Source of the DNA: Curtobacterium herbarum
GTDB lineage: Bacteria; Actinomycetota; Actinomycetes; Actinomycetales; Microbacteriaceae
NCBI RefSeq assembly: GCF_016907335.1
Contig: NZ_JAFBBT010000001.1
Location: 2,976,001-3,040,000, forward strand
Length of the DNA stretch: 64,000 bases
Direction: 5' to 3'
Below are positions 16,145 to 24,445 of the stretch, one piece after another. Position 1 is the stretch's first letter. Every line of letters begins with the position of its first letter. The translations under genes were made by a program, and so were the position numbers. A model generated the notes under the pieces. The model saw only the letters and a list, made by a program, of their open reading frames with translations. It had not been told where the DNA came from and searched no databases.

Positions 16145-16602
16145 CGGACGCGCGTCTCGGGGGTGACGACGGGGGCGTCGAGCGCGGGGATGTCGACGTC
16201 GACGATGGCGATGTTGACCTCGGTGACCTGCAGCCCGACCAGGTCGGTGACGGCGTCGGTGACGGCCTGGCGGACGCCCGCGGCGACCTCCTGCATCGGC
16301 ATCGGGTAGGCGACGACGAGGGTCAGGTCCACGGCGGCCTGGGTCTCACCGACCTCGACGCGGACCCCCTGCCCGAGGTCGCTCGAGCCGATGGCGTCGC
16401 GGATGGCGCCGAAGGCCCGCGCGGTGTTGCCGCCGAGGGCGACCACGCCGGGGACGTCGCGGGCTGCGATGCCGGCGACCTTCGCGACGACCGCGTCGTC
16501 GATGACCGTGCGCCCCTTCGCGGTGACCTGGGTGGTGGTGCTGCCGGTCGTGGAGCCGGTGGGGGTACCGTCCACGCGGTCGGAGTTCGCCGTCGTTGCC
16601 AT
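16141..16602 (-). CDS. Asp23/Gls24 family envelope stress response protein
   Basis: A 153-residue protein and the first gene of the five-gene cluster, with a strong AGGAGG 5 nt before the ATG. After a Thr/Ser-rich N-terminus, the Asp23 domain shows VIDDAVVAKVAGIAARDVPG, VRVEVGETQAAVDLTLVVAY and VTEVNIAIVDVDIP, all typical of the family. Asp23 forms a membrane-associated layer in staphylococci and is induced by alkali; here it should head a membrane-stress complex with the four downstream proteins. It diverges from xth with a 123-bp gap. Confidence 0.9.
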   Translation of the reverse strand: MATTANSDRVDGTPTGSTTGSTTTQVTAKGRTVIDDAVVAKVAGIAARDVPGVVALGGNTARAFGAIRDAIGSSDLGQGVRVEVGETQAAVDLTLVVAYPMPMQEVAAGVRQAVTDAVTDLVGLQVTEVNIAIVDVDIPALDAPVVTPETRVR

Positions 16603-16712
16603 GAGTGCCTCCTGTGGTGCTGGTCGGATGTGCGTCCAGGGAACACCCTGCCACCGCAGCGCGCCCGTGGACAGGGGGCGGGCCTCCCGGGCGGGTGGTC
16701 GGCCGCTCCCGG

Positions 16713-16718
16713 TAGGTT
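16713..16718 (+). promoter_or_regulatory. -10 element for leaderless xth
   Basis: TAGGTT lies 7 nt before the ATG at 16726, with no Shine-Dalgarno. Confidence 0.55.
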
Positions 16719-16725
16719 CGATCCC

Positions 16726-17562
16726 ATGCGCGTCGCGACCTGGAACGTCAACTCCGTCCGCACCCGAGTCGGCCGGGTCGTCGACTGGTTGGTGCGCGAG
16801 GACGTCGACGTCCTCGGCATGCAGGAGATCAAGTGCAAGCCCGAACAGTTCCCGGTCGAGGCCTTCGAGGCCGCCGGCTACACGGTCGAGGCGCACGGCC
16901 TGAACCAGTGGAACGGCGTCGCGTTCGCCAGCCGTCTGCCGATGGCGGACGTCACCCGTGACTTCCCCGGCCAGCCCGGCTTCCTCAAGGGGCAGGAGGG
17001 TCCGGACCTGCCCGTCGAGGCCCGCGCCATCGGTGTCACGGTCGAGGGGGTCCGCCTCTGGAGCCTGTACGTCCCGAACGGCCGCGAGCTCGGCGACCCG
17101 CACTACACGTACAAGCTCGACTGGCTGGCGCAGCTGGCCGACCGGACCACCGAGTGGCTGCAGGCCGAACCCGACGTGCCCCTCGCGCTGATGGGCGACT
17201 GGAACGTGGCGCCCTTCGACGAGGACGTCTGGGACGTGCGGGTCTTCGAGGGCGCGACACACGTCAGCGAACCGGAGCGTGCGGCGTTCCGGGCGTTCGA
17301 GGAGCGCGGGCTGCAGGACGTCGTCCGTCCCCTCGTGCCGACCGGCTACACCTACTGGGACTACAAGCAGCTCCGGTTCCCCCGCAACGAGGGCATGCGG
17401 ATCGACTTCGTGATGGGCTCGCAGGCGTTCGCGGACGTCACCGTGGGGGCCACCATCCACCGTGACGAGCGCAAGGGCGACGCCCCGAGCGACCACGTGC
17501 CGGTGTCGGTCGACCTGGACCTCGACACGGTCCTCGACGACGACCGACCGATGATCTTCTGA
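16726..17562 (+). CDS. xth: Exodeoxyribonuclease III (AP endonuclease)
   Basis: A 278-residue exonuclease/endonuclease/phosphatase-fold enzyme that cuts abasic sites and removes 3' blocks in base-excision repair. Motifs in order: the metal-binding N-terminal WNVNSVRTR, LGMQEIKC with the metal Glu near residue 34, YVPNGRE, GDWNVAPFDEDVWD with the catalytic Asp/Asn, MRIDFVMGS and the final SDHVPV with Asp-His. The set is complete. The ATG is chosen for its leaderless signal; longer in-frame starts precede the family's conserved first strand. Confidence 0.96.
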   Translation: MRVATWNVNSVRTRVGRVVDWLVREDVDVLGMQEIKCKPEQFPVEAFEAAGYTVEAHGLNQWNGVAFASRLPMADVTRDFPGQPGFLKGQEGPDLPVEARAIGVTVEGVRLWSLYVPNGRELGDPHYTYKLDWLAQLADRTTEWLQAEPDVPLALMGDWNVAPFDEDVWDVRVFEGATHVSEPERAAFRAFEERGLQDVVRPLVPTGYTYWDYKQLRFPRNEGMRIDFVMGSQAFADVTVGATIHRDERKGDAPSDHVPVSVDLDLDTVLDDDRPMIF

Positions 17563-17593
17563 GGAGAGCACTCCTCGCAATCCCTCACAGTCG

Positions 17594-17620
17594 ATGTATT
17601 TTACATTTGACATGAGAGAG
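17594..17620 (+). promoter_or_regulatory. AT-rich promoter island with inverted repeat
   Basis: About 27 bp of strongly AT-rich DNA in a GC-rich context holds ATGTA-TTT-TACAT, a perfect 5-bp inverted repeat at 17594-17606, followed by a TTGACA-like hexamer at 17607-17612. It lies about 50 bp upstream of the GTG of the first secreted Ig-like gene and is probably its promoter/operator. The factor is unknown. Confidence 0.45.
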
Positions 17621-17665
17621 TCGTGATCCTGACGAGCAGCACTCCGCTGTTCGGGAAGGACCACA

Positions 17666-19525
17666 GTGCACATCCGCCCCACCCTCGCCGGTGCCACCGC
17701 CCTCGTCGCGGCGATCACCGCCGGCGTGACGATCGCATCCACCGCTGACGCCGCACCCGGCTCGACCCCGGGCGCGGCCGCTGCCTCCGCGGCTGCTCCC
17801 TCCGCAGCTGCTGCCCGCTCCGCGGCACCGCACGGGATCATCCCGGAGTACCCGGACCTCCCCGGCTCCTGGACCCGCCTCTCCACCGTCAACGGTGAGT
17901 GGGAGACCGACTACGGCCAGGCCTACCCGCTCTGGGTGGTCGCCGATGACGACGACGACATCGACGACGACGTCCCGATCGACCTCAGCGTGCGGTCCAG
18001 TCACGACGGCACCCTGACGGTCGTCGGGCACGGGGACCCGTACGACCCGACCGACGACTCCGTGGTCCTGGAGGCCCCGGTCGAGTCCGGCACGAGCGAC
18101 GTCTCCTTCGCGGTGCCGGACAGCAACTGGGACTACACGATGTACGTGGTCACGGCGGACGACCAGCGGACGAGCCCCGAGCGCTTCACCCTCGCCGTCG
18201 GGGGTCAGGACGTGCAGGACCTCGCCGGCACGTACTCGGACGTGGCGGGGAGCACCGACGAGCGCATCACGGTGACCGGGTCGACGTACGCGAACGAGCG
18301 GGTCGAGATCGTGACACGCGGCGGCGGACGGTACTCCACCCGCTCCCGGGAGGACGGTCGGTTCGGCATCACCTACTTCGGGTCGACGGAGTGGACGGAG
18401 GTCGTCGTCGAGCACAACGGGTGGACGAACCGGGTGCAGGAGGTGCCGTTCGAGCAGGTCGAGCCGGGCGAGGGCGACCCGTCGCTGGTGTGGCCGATCG
18501 TGGACCTCGGCGACCTCCGCTCCCTGTTCGGTCTCTTCGTCGGCGGTGCGCCTGGTCGTGAGAACGCGTACCTCACCTCTGCATCCGGTGCGGGTCTCGG
18601 ATGGCGTCTCGGCCCGGAGGACGTCGCCGGCAACAACGCCGTCGGCTGGTCGATCCCGAACGTCGACGTGTCCGGACCGATCATCCTCGAGGGCAACACC
18701 TGCGTCACCGCCGGGGCGGACGGCGCACTGCGGTCCGCGACCTGCATCCGCGACGAGGACGGCGACCCGAGCCAGACCTTCACCGCGGTCCTCCGCGACG
18801 GTGACACGCTGCTGCGCCTGGCGTCGGACGAGTCCCGCTACCTGACCCTCGGCGCGGACGGCAGGGTGGTCCTCGGTGACGAAGCCGACGCCGCCGTGCT
18901 CGCCTACGTCGACCTGTACGAGTCCTCGTGGTCGGTCGCCGAGCCCGCGCCGTCCGTCGTGGACCGGTCCGTGCGGCTGTCCGGCACCGCGATCCCCGGC
19001 GCCCTCGTCACGGTCGACGGCGTCCCCGTGGAGAACGGCACCGGCACCGACACGGGCGGTGCGAAGGGTGCACGTGCCGTCACCGCGGGTGGCTCCTGGA
19101 GCACGACGCTGCACGACCTGCCGGTCCGGCAGGACCGCACGTTCGAGGTCCAGCAGCTCATCGACGGCGTCGTCGTCGCCCGGAGCGAGCAGACCGTCCG
19201 CCTCGACGCGGGGAACCTGTCGGACGTCACCAGCGCGTTCCGTGACGACGTCACCCTGCCGGCACAGATCACCGGTGCCGCCGAACCGGGCGCGACGATC
19301 CAGCTCCTCGACGGCGGGGTACCGGTCGAGGGCGCCACGACGACGGCTGCGAGCGACGGCGACGCACGGGGGTCCTTCGCCCTCGACGTCCCGGCACCGA
19401 ACGCAGCCGGTGCGCACGAGTTCGCCGTCGTGCAGGTCCTCGGCGGCGCCGCGGTCGGGGCGCCCTCCCAGGTCACCATCGACTACGGCGCGGGCGTCAG
19501 CATCGTCGACGTCACCGCCCCTTGA
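17666..19525 (+). CDS. Secreted multi-domain Ig-like surface/matrix protein, paralogue A
   Basis: A 619-residue preprotein with a GTG start and GGGAAGGA 7-8 nt upstream. The signal peptide ends near STADAA (about residue 30) and an acidic run follows at about 94-104. N-terminal beta-rich modules come next. A middle region of about 160 residues has a cysteine pair (CVTAG...ATCI) and QTF, LLRLAS and YLTLGADGR turns that look like a degenerate beta-trefoil (ricin-B-like). Two Ig-like modules end the protein, each with the pattern GTAxPGAxVxxxG and closing with DYGAGVSI. No anchor or enzyme motif is visible. A paralogue follows 43 bp downstream and a related protein lies at 53.6 kb. Role in surface or matrix structure is inferred from architecture only. 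Confidence 0.7.
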   Translation: MHIRPTLAGATALVAAITAGVTIASTADAAPGSTPGAAAASAAAPSAAAARSAAPHGIIPEYPDLPGSWTRLSTVNGEWETDYGQAYPLWVVADDDDDIDDDVPIDLSVRSSHDGTLTVVGHGDPYDPTDDSVVLEAPVESGTSDVSFAVPDSNWDYTMYVVTADDQRTSPERFTLAVGGQDVQDLAGTYSDVAGSTDERITVTGSTYANERVEIVTRGGGRYSTRSREDGRFGITYFGSTEWTEVVVEHNGWTNRVQEVPFEQVEPGEGDPSLVWPIVDLGDLRSLFGLFVGGAPGRENAYLTSASGAGLGWRLGPEDVAGNNAVGWSIPNVDVSGPIILEGNTCVTAGADGALRSATCIRDEDGDPSQTFTAVLRDGDTLLRLASDESRYLTLGADGRVVLGDEADAAVLAYVDLYESSWSVAEPAPSVVDRSVRLSGTAIPGALVTVDGVPVENGTGTDTGGAKGARAVTAGGSWSTTLHDLPVRQDRTFEVQQLIDGVVVARSEQTVRLDAGNLSDVTSAFRDDVTLPAQITGAAEPGATIQLLDGGVPVEGATTTAASDGDARGSFALDVPAPNAAGAHEFAVVQVLGGAAVGAPSQVTIDYGAGVSIVDVTAP

Positions 19526-19568
19526 CCGCACGACCGCTGCCGTCCCCCTCCCCTCTGAAAGGCCACTC

Positions 19569-21347
19569 GTGAAGTACCGCCCGTTCCTCCTCGGCACCGC
19601 CGTGCTGACCGCCGCGCTCTGCGCCGGTACCGCCACGGCACCGGAGACGGCATCCGCCACCCGCGGAGCCGACGTCGCCAGCGCACGCGGTGTCCACACC
19701 GCCGCCACGATCCCCCAGCTCCCCGTCATCCCGGGCAGCAGCACCACGATCACCGCCGTGGACGGTGCCGCGCCCGCGAGCACCGACGGCACCCGACCCC
19801 GCTTCGAGGTCGACCGCAACGACGTGACCGCCACGGTCGAGTCCAGCGCCGCCGGCACGCTCACCGTCGTCGACCGCAACGACCCGTGGAACGCCGACGA
19901 CGACGAGGTGGTCGCCACGACCCCCGTCACCGCCGGCACCACGGACGTCGAGTTCACCGTCGAGGACGGACGCTGGGACGTCGATGCCTTCGTCGTGACC
20001 GACGACGACCGGCAGACCAGCCCCGCGGCCGTCACGGTCCGCAAGGCCCTGACCGCGCCGGAGGACGTCACGCTCTGGGACAAGAACCCGTCGATCCGCC
20101 AACTGACGGTGATCGGCACGACCTACCCGGGCGCCGACATCCGCGTCGTCGACGCCCGCGGCGACGAGCACCGCACGACCGCACGAGCGGACGGGGCGTT
20201 CGGGATCTCCTTCGCCGGGACCTTCCCCCGGGCCACGGTCTCCATCGCGCACAACAACGACGAGGTCACCGTCCAGCCGAAGGGAGGCGGCAAGCCCCCG
20301 GTCGGCCCGGCGGACCCGACGCTCGACTGGCCGATCATCGAGCAGAAGGACCTCCGCGGCGGTCGCGCCCTGTTCACGAGCCCCGCGGCCGGCGAGTCCG
20401 TGGCGTTGACCCCGGTCCGGACCGGCACGGGGCTCCTGCAGGACATCACCTGGGCGTCGAAGCCGACCGAGCAGGCCACCGCCGAGACGGTGTCGTGGGC
20501 GATCCCGAAGGTCGGCGGCACCGCCCAGGTCGTCGTCAACGGCAACCGGTGCGTGCAGCCGAGCAGCAACGCCGCCGCGGACGGACGGGTGATCCTCTCG
20601 ACCTGCCGCAACGGCGAACGAGCCCAGGAGTTCACCGCCGTCGCACGTGACGGCGGCACCGTCCTGCAGTCCCGGTCGAACCGCGACTGGTACCTCACGC
20701 TCGGCGACGACGGCCGTGTCGCCGTGGGCACGTCCGACGACGCGGCGCAGCTGGCCGCAGAGGACGACTACTCCGACTCGTGGTCCGTCGACGAGCCGGT
20801 CGCCGACGTCGCCGATCGGAGCATCACGCTCGCCGGCACGAAGATCCCCGGAGCGACCGTGACGATCAACGGTGCGCCGATCGAGGCCGCCACCACGCGC
20901 GCCGCCGGTGCCGACGCCACGTGGACGACCACGCTGCGGAACCTGCCCGTCGGGGTCGAGCAGACGCTGGTCATCGAACAGCTCGTCGGCAGCGCGATCG
21001 TCGCCCAGGACGCCCGCACAGTCCAGCTCGACGCCGCCGCACTCGCCGACGTCGACCAGCACTTCGACGAGGACGTGACCCGGCCCGCCCAGGTCACCGG
21101 CACCGCTGAGCCCGGCGCCACCGTCCAGCTCCTCCGCGACGGCGCACCGGTCGGCACGCCGGTCACCGCGGGCGACGACCGAGCGGGCGGCGCGTTCGCG
21201 GTGGACGTCCCCGCCCCGAACGCGGGCGGCGTCCACGAGTACACGGTCGCGCAGCTCCTGGACGGCATCGCCGTCGGCGCGGACCAGTCCGTCAGCCTCG
21301 ACTACGGTTCCGCCGTCAGCATCGACGGCGCCGAGGGCGGTCGCTGA
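19569..21347 (+). CDS. Secreted multi-domain Ig-like surface/matrix protein, paralogue B
   Basis: A 592-residue preprotein with a GTG start and GAAAGG about 7 nt upstream. The signal peptide ends near ASA (about residue 29). Domain order copies the upstream gene: N-terminal beta modules with DRNDPWNADDDEVV, an Ig-like segment, the trefoil-like region with a cysteine pair (RCVQPS...STCR) and WYLTLGDDGRVAV, then two Ig-like modules. The phrase GAFAVDVPAPNAGGVHEY matches GSFALDVPAPNAAGAHEF in paralogue A, and both end in a DYGxxVSI strand, so the pair arose by tandem duplication. It is probably co-transcribed with paralogue A. No wall anchor is seen, so it may be released or held non-covalently. 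Confidence 0.7.
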   Translation: MKYRPFLLGTAVLTAALCAGTATAPETASATRGADVASARGVHTAATIPQLPVIPGSSTTITAVDGAAPASTDGTRPRFEVDRNDVTATVESSAAGTLTVVDRNDPWNADDDEVVATTPVTAGTTDVEFTVEDGRWDVDAFVVTDDDRQTSPAAVTVRKALTAPEDVTLWDKNPSIRQLTVIGTTYPGADIRVVDARGDEHRTTARADGAFGISFAGTFPRATVSIAHNNDEVTVQPKGGGKPPVGPADPTLDWPIIEQKDLRGGRALFTSPAAGESVALTPVRTGTGLLQDITWASKPTEQATAETVSWAIPKVGGTAQVVVNGNRCVQPSSNAAADGRVILSTCRNGERAQEFTAVARDGGTVLQSRSNRDWYLTLGDDGRVAVGTSDDAAQLAAEDDYSDSWSVDEPVADVADRSITLAGTKIPGATVTINGAPIEAATTRAAGADATWTTTLRNLPVGVEQTLVIEQLVGSAIVAQDARTVQLDAAALADVDQHFDEDVTRPAQVTGTAEPGATVQLLRDGAPVGTPVTAGDDRAGGAFAVDVPAPNAGGVHEYTVAQLLDGIAVGADQSVSLDYGSAVSIDGAEGGR

Positions 21348-21370
21348 GCGCAGCCCGCCGCCGCTCACCT

Positions 21371-21435
21371 CCGCCGACTGGCCACAGATCGTCGCTCCCA
21401 CCGCCCCAGACCGACACTTCGTGACCACTCGGCGA
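21371..21435. repeat. Palindromic repeat E1 (24-17-24)
   Basis: The left arm 21371-21394 and right arm 21412-21435 surround a 17-nt loop. The arms contain GGCCAC...CGTCG and CGACA...GTGACC; the inner part is imperfectly paired. Confidence 0.85.
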
Positions 21436-21481
21436 AAGCCCGACGGCGCATCACGCGGAAGCGCCGCAGCCCGCCGCCGGT

Positions 21482-21517
21482 CGGGAGGCGCGGGACCACC
21501 CCGCCCCGCGCCTCCCG
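21482..21517. repeat. GGGAGGC hairpin between E1 and E2
   Basis: A 13-bp perfect stem (21482-21494 with 21505-21517) and a 10-nt loop. It resembles the terminator family of this window and could end transcription from paralogue B. Confidence 0.75.
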
Positions 21518-21554
21518 CTTCCCGTCCGCCCGGCCCCCGACACCCCGCTCACCT

Positions 21555-21619
21555 CCGCCGACCGGCCACAGATCGTCGCTCCGACCACCCCAGACCGACA
21601 CGTCGTGACCACTCAGCGA
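21555..21619. repeat. Palindromic repeat E2 (24-17-24)
   Basis: Arms 21555-21578 and 21596-21619 with a 17-nt loop, in the same sequence context as E1. Confidence 0.85.
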
Positions 21620-21664
21620 AAGCCCGACGGCGCGTCACGCGTCTCCGACGAGTCGGCCGTCGGA

Positions 21665-21694
21665 CGGGAGGCAGGGCCCCGCCCGTGCCTCCCG
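21665..21694. repeat. GGGAGGC hairpin between E2 and E3
   Basis: CGGGAGGC (21665-21672) pairs with GCCTCCCG (21687-21694), with an inner GGGC/GCCC extension interrupted by unpaired bases. Confidence 0.65.
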
Positions 21695-21715
21695 GCCCCG
21701 ACACCCCGCTCACCT

Positions 21716-21780
21716 CCGCCGACCGGTCACAAATCGTCGCTCCCACCGCCCCAGAACGACACATCGTGACCACTCGGCGA
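21716..21780. repeat. Palindromic repeat E3 (24-17-24)
   Basis: Arms 21716-21739 and 21757-21780 with a 17-nt loop. The left arm has GGTCAC, closer to the perfect copy at 27441. Confidence 0.85.
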
Positions 21781-21825
21781 AACCCCGACGGCGCGTCACG
21801 CCGCGGCGCCGCACCCCGCCGCCGG

Positions 21826-21877
21826 ACGGGAGGCGCGGGACGGGAGGCGCGGGACCACCCCGCCCCGTGCCTCCCGT
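21826..21877. repeat. GGGAGGC hairpin between E3 and E4, with a 14-bp tandem duplication
   Basis: The 14-bp unit ACGGGAGGCGCGGG occurs twice head to tail (21826-21839, 21840-21853) and either copy can pair with the GTGCCTCCCGT arm ending near 21877. Confidence 0.65.
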
Positions 21878-21931
21878 CCGCCTCGCGCTTGCCGTCCGCC
21901 CGGTCCCCCGGCCCCGACACCCCACTCACCT

Positions 21932-21996
21932 CCGCCGACCGGCCACAAATCGTCGCTCCCACCGCCCCAGAACGACACATCGTGACCACTCGGCGA
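21932..21996. repeat. Palindromic repeat E4 (24-17-24)
   Basis: Arms 21932-21955 and 21973-21996 with a 17-nt loop; the trailer matches E1 and E2. Confidence 0.85.
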
Positions 21997-22056
21997 AAGC
22001 CCGACGGCGCGTCACGCGACGCCGGCGCACCCCGCAGCACCCCGCCGCCCACGCCC

Positions 22057-22980
22057 CTACGGGTGCAGCAGCGCCGCGATCCCCACCAGGACCGGCACCG
22101 ACCCCACGGTCGTCAGCAGCACCACGTCCCGCGCCACCGGCACCGCCGCCCCGTACCGCTGCGCGTAGTTGAACACGTTCTGCGCCGCCGGCAGCCCGCC
22201 CAGCACGGTGAGGACGAACACGTGCTCGGCGTCCAGCCCGAAGGCGTACCGGGCGAGCAGGAACGCGACCGCGGGCATCACCAGGAGCTTCACCCCGCTC
22301 GCCAGCAGCACGTCGACCCGGGTGGCGGGGTCCCGCAGGGGTGCGGCGCCGTGCAGGTTCATCCCGAACGACAGCAGCACGACGGGGACCGCGGCGCCGC
22401 CGACCAGGGCGAACGGCTCGAGGACCGGGTCGGGGAGCTGCACGCCGGTCACCGAGCAGAGCAGGCCGAGGAGCGAGGCGATGATGAGCGGGTTCGACAC
22501 CGGCCCGAGCACCCGTCGACGCCAGCCGCCACCGGAGGCCGTGGCCGCGTCGAGGACGGTCAGTGCGATCGGCGCCATCACGACGAGCTGCAGCATGATC
22601 ACCGGCACCACGGCGGTCGCCTGCCCGAGCACGTAGACGGCGACGGGCAGCCCGATGTTGTTCGCGTTCGAGTACGAGGCGGCGAGCGCTCCGACGGTCG
22701 TGGTGGTGAGCGGGCGCCGGAGCACGAGTCCGAACACCAGGGCGGTGCCGGCGGCGACGGACAGCGCGGTGATCGCGGACACGGCGAGCATCGGGGAGAA
22801 CAGCGTCCGGACGTCGGCCGTGGCGATCGTGTGGAAGAGCAGGCACGGCATGAGGACGAAGAACGCCAGTCGACTCAGCACGAACTGCGCCTGGGGTCCG
22901 AGGAGTCCGGAGCGACCGACGCCGTAGCCGGTGACGATGACCGCGGCGATGATCGCGAAGCCGATCAGGACGCCACTCAT
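22057..22980 (-). CDS. AEC-family transporter (auxin efflux carrier type)
   Basis: A 307-residue membrane protein with about ten spans in two halves, as in the AEC/BASS-fold carriers. Recognisable segments are SNANNIGLPVAVYVLG after span 4, NPLIIASLLGLL and the second-half GMNLHG plus GLPAAQNVFNYAQRYG, which are typical AEC crossover motifs. Bacterial members export or import small organic acids; the substrate is unknown. The ATG at 22980 is preferred because GAGGAT lies 7 nt upstream; a longer start would add a charged, non-membrane N-terminus. It diverges from the nitroreductase gene. Confidence 0.88.
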   Translation of the reverse strand: MSGVLIGFAIIAAVIVTGYGVGRSGLLGPQAQFVLSRLAFFVLMPCLLFHTIATADVRTLFSPMLAVSAITALSVAAGTALVFGLVLRRPLTTTTVGALAASYSNANNIGLPVAVYVLGQATAVVPVIMLQLVVMAPIALTVLDAATASGGGWRRRVLGPVSNPLIIASLLGLLCSVTGVQLPDPVLEPFALVGGAAVPVVLLSFGMNLHGAAPLRDPATRVDVLLASGVKLLVMPAVAFLLARYAFGLDAEHVFVLTVLGGLPAAQNVFNYAQRYGAAVPVARDVVLLTTVGSVPVLVGIAALLHP

Positions 22981-22987
22981 CCTGCCC

Positions 22988-22993
22988 ATCCTC
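22988..22993 (-). promoter_or_regulatory. -10-like element for the AEC transporter
   Basis: GAGGAT on the minus strand lies 7 nt before the ATG at 22980; weak match to TAnnnT. Confidence 0.35.
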
Positions 22994-23041
22994 GCAGGCG
23001 CGGACGGAAATAGTGACGTCCGGGCGTGTGTTCCGGCAACC

Positions 23042-23632
23042 ATGACCACGCAGACGACGCTCTCCCGCTCCACGGACTCCAGCCAGCCCCTCGTGCCCCT
23101 GCTCGAGGAACGGTGGAGCCCGCGCTCCTACGACGAGACCGCGACGATCTCGGACGCGCAGCTCGACGCCCTCCTCGAAGCCGCTCGCTGGGCGCCGTCC
23201 GCCGCCAACACGCAGCCCCGCCGGTTCATCGTCGGCCGCCGCGGTACCGGCACCTTCGACGCGATCCACGCGACCCTGATGGGCTTCAACGGTGCCTGGG
23301 CGCACCGCGCCGGCGCGCTCCTGGTCGCGATCGCCGAGCCGGTGACGGCCGACGGTAACGAGCGACGCTGGGCGGAGTACGACCTGGGCCAGTCCGTCGC
23401 CGCACTCGCGGTCCAGGCGCACGCCGAGGGTCTGCACCTGCATCAGATGGGCGGCTTCGAGGTCGACGCGGTCCGCGCTGCCTTCGACCTGCCGGAGCAC
23501 CTCGTCCCGGTGACGGTCACCGCGATCGGTCACGTCGCCGACGCCGCCCAGCTCGACGAGAAGGCCGCCGAGCGTGAGGTCGCTCCGCGCACCCGTCTGC
23601 CCCTCGACGAGGTCGTGCTCGTCAAGGAGTAG
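23042..23632 (+). CDS. Nitroreductase-family flavoprotein
   Basis: A 196-residue FMN-dependent nitroreductase. The family signature is visible: RWSPRSYDE near residue 25 (FMN phosphate contact), a helix followed by ARWAPSAANTQPRRFIV, AEYDLGQSVAALAVQAHAEG in the dimer core and the glycine-containing MGGFE. It should reduce quinones, nitroaromatics or similar electrophiles with NAD(P)H. It starts 61 bp from the divergent AEC gene. No obvious Shine-Dalgarno is seen. Confidence 0.88.
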   Translation: MTTQTTLSRSTDSSQPLVPLLEERWSPRSYDETATISDAQLDALLEAARWAPSAANTQPRRFIVGRRGTGTFDAIHATLMGFNGAWAHRAGALLVAIAEPVTADGNERRWAEYDLGQSVAALAVQAHAEGLHLHQMGGFEVDAVRAAFDLPEHLVPVTVTAIGHVADAAQLDEKAAEREVAPRTRLPLDEVVLVKE

Positions 23633-23640
23633 TCACCTGG

Positions 23641-23646
23641 CATGAT
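23641..23646 (+). promoter_or_regulatory. -10-like element for the HAD phosphatase
   Basis: CATGAT lies 7 nt before the ATG at 23654 and supports that start over the ATG at 23642, which overlaps the element itself. Confidence 0.45.
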
Positions 23647-23653
23647 CGAGGGC

Positions 23654-24415
23654 ATGCCTGCACCTCGCCTCGTCGCCTTCGACCTCGACGACACGCTCGC
23701 CCCGTCGAAGTCCCCGCTCGATCCGCAGATGCTCGAGACCTTCGCCTCCCTGCTCGAGGTCGTCCCCGTCGCCGTCATCAGCGGCGGGAACTTCCAGCAG
23801 TTCGAGCAGCAGCTGGTCACGCCGCTCCGGAAGCGTCCGGGGCTGCGTCTCGAGGACCTGCACCTCATGCCGACGTGCGGCACCCGGTACTACGCGTGGG
23901 AGCAGGACTGGACGCTGCAGTACGCCGAGGACCTCACCGAGGACGAGAAGGCGCGTGCCCTCGCCGCGGTCGAGGCGCAGGCGACGGCCGCCGGGTACTG
24001 GGAGTCCGAGACGTGGGGCCCGATCCTCGAGGACCGCGGTTCGCAGATCACGTTCTCCGCGCTGGGCCAGTCGGCTCCGGTGGACGTGAAGAAGCGCTGG
24101 GACCCGACCGGGGCGAAGAAGGACGACCTGCGCCGCCTGGTGCAGGCCGAGCTGCCCGACCTCGAGGTCCGTTCCGGTGGTTCCACGAGCATCGACATCA
24201 CCCGCAAGGGCATCGACAAGGCGTACGGCATGCAGCGTCTGGCCGAGCTGACCGGCGTCGCGCTGGCGGACATGCTGTTCGTCGGTGACCGGCTCGACCC
24301 GGAGGGCAACGACTACCCGGTCAAGGCGCTCGGCGTGCCCACGCACGCGGTGACGGGCTGGGAGGACACCGACGCGTTCCTCCGGCAGCTCATCCCGACG
24401 CTCCGCACCGCCTGA
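23654..24415 (+). CDS. HAD-superfamily (subclass IIB) phosphatase
   Basis: A 253-residue HAD hydrolase. Motif I is FDLDDTLAPSK at residues 8-18 with the Asp nucleophile and acid/base, motif II is ISGGNF near 42, Lys lies in a GIDKAYGM-like segment (about 190) and motif IV is VGDRLDPEGND with metal-binding Asp. The C2B-type cap and the APSKSP turn resemble phosphomannomutase-like and sucrose/trehalose phosphatase-like members. Substrate unknown; sugar phosphates are most likely. Converges on trpF across 30 bp containing no hairpin I can see. Confidence 0.87.
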   Translation: MPAPRLVAFDLDDTLAPSKSPLDPQMLETFASLLEVVPVAVISGGNFQQFEQQLVTPLRKRPGLRLEDLHLMPTCGTRYYAWEQDWTLQYAEDLTEDEKARALAAVEAQATAAGYWESETWGPILEDRGSQITFSALGQSAPVDVKKRWDPTGAKKDDLRRLVQAELPDLEVRSGGSTSIDITRKGIDKAYGMQRLAELTGVALADMLFVGDRLDPEGNDYPVKALGVPTHAVTGWEDTDAFLRQLIPTLRTA

Positions 24416-24445
24416 CCCACCCGGCCGGGAGGCCCGCCCCACGTC

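Larger units (their letters stand above)
21348..22056. repeat. Non-coding repeat array: palindromes E1-E4 alternating with GGGAGGC hairpins
   Basis: This 709-bp gap between two convergent genes has no credible gene. It holds four copies of a unit of roughly 98 bp. Each copy has a conserved lead (CTCACCTCCGCCGA), a 65-bp palindrome (24-bp arms, 17-nt loop) and a conserved trailer (AAGCCCGACGGCGCGTCACGC-like, listed here as AAGCCCGACGGCGC plus GTCACGC). The copies start 184, 161 and 216 bp apart. Between them lie three hairpins with GGGAGGC/GCCTCCC arms at about 21482-21517, 21665-21694 and 21841-21877, the last with a 14-bp tandem duplication. Confidence 0.85.

Noticed and set aside
17561..17576. 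GAGGAG-AGCA-CTCCTC hairpin after xth as terminator
   Set aside because: Only six base pairs and no T-run; too weak to annotate.
21371..21996. Resemblance to a CRISPR array
   Set aside because: Repeats are about 98 bp, palindromic over 65 bp, and the spacers are related hairpins rather than unique sequences; no cas genes are present.
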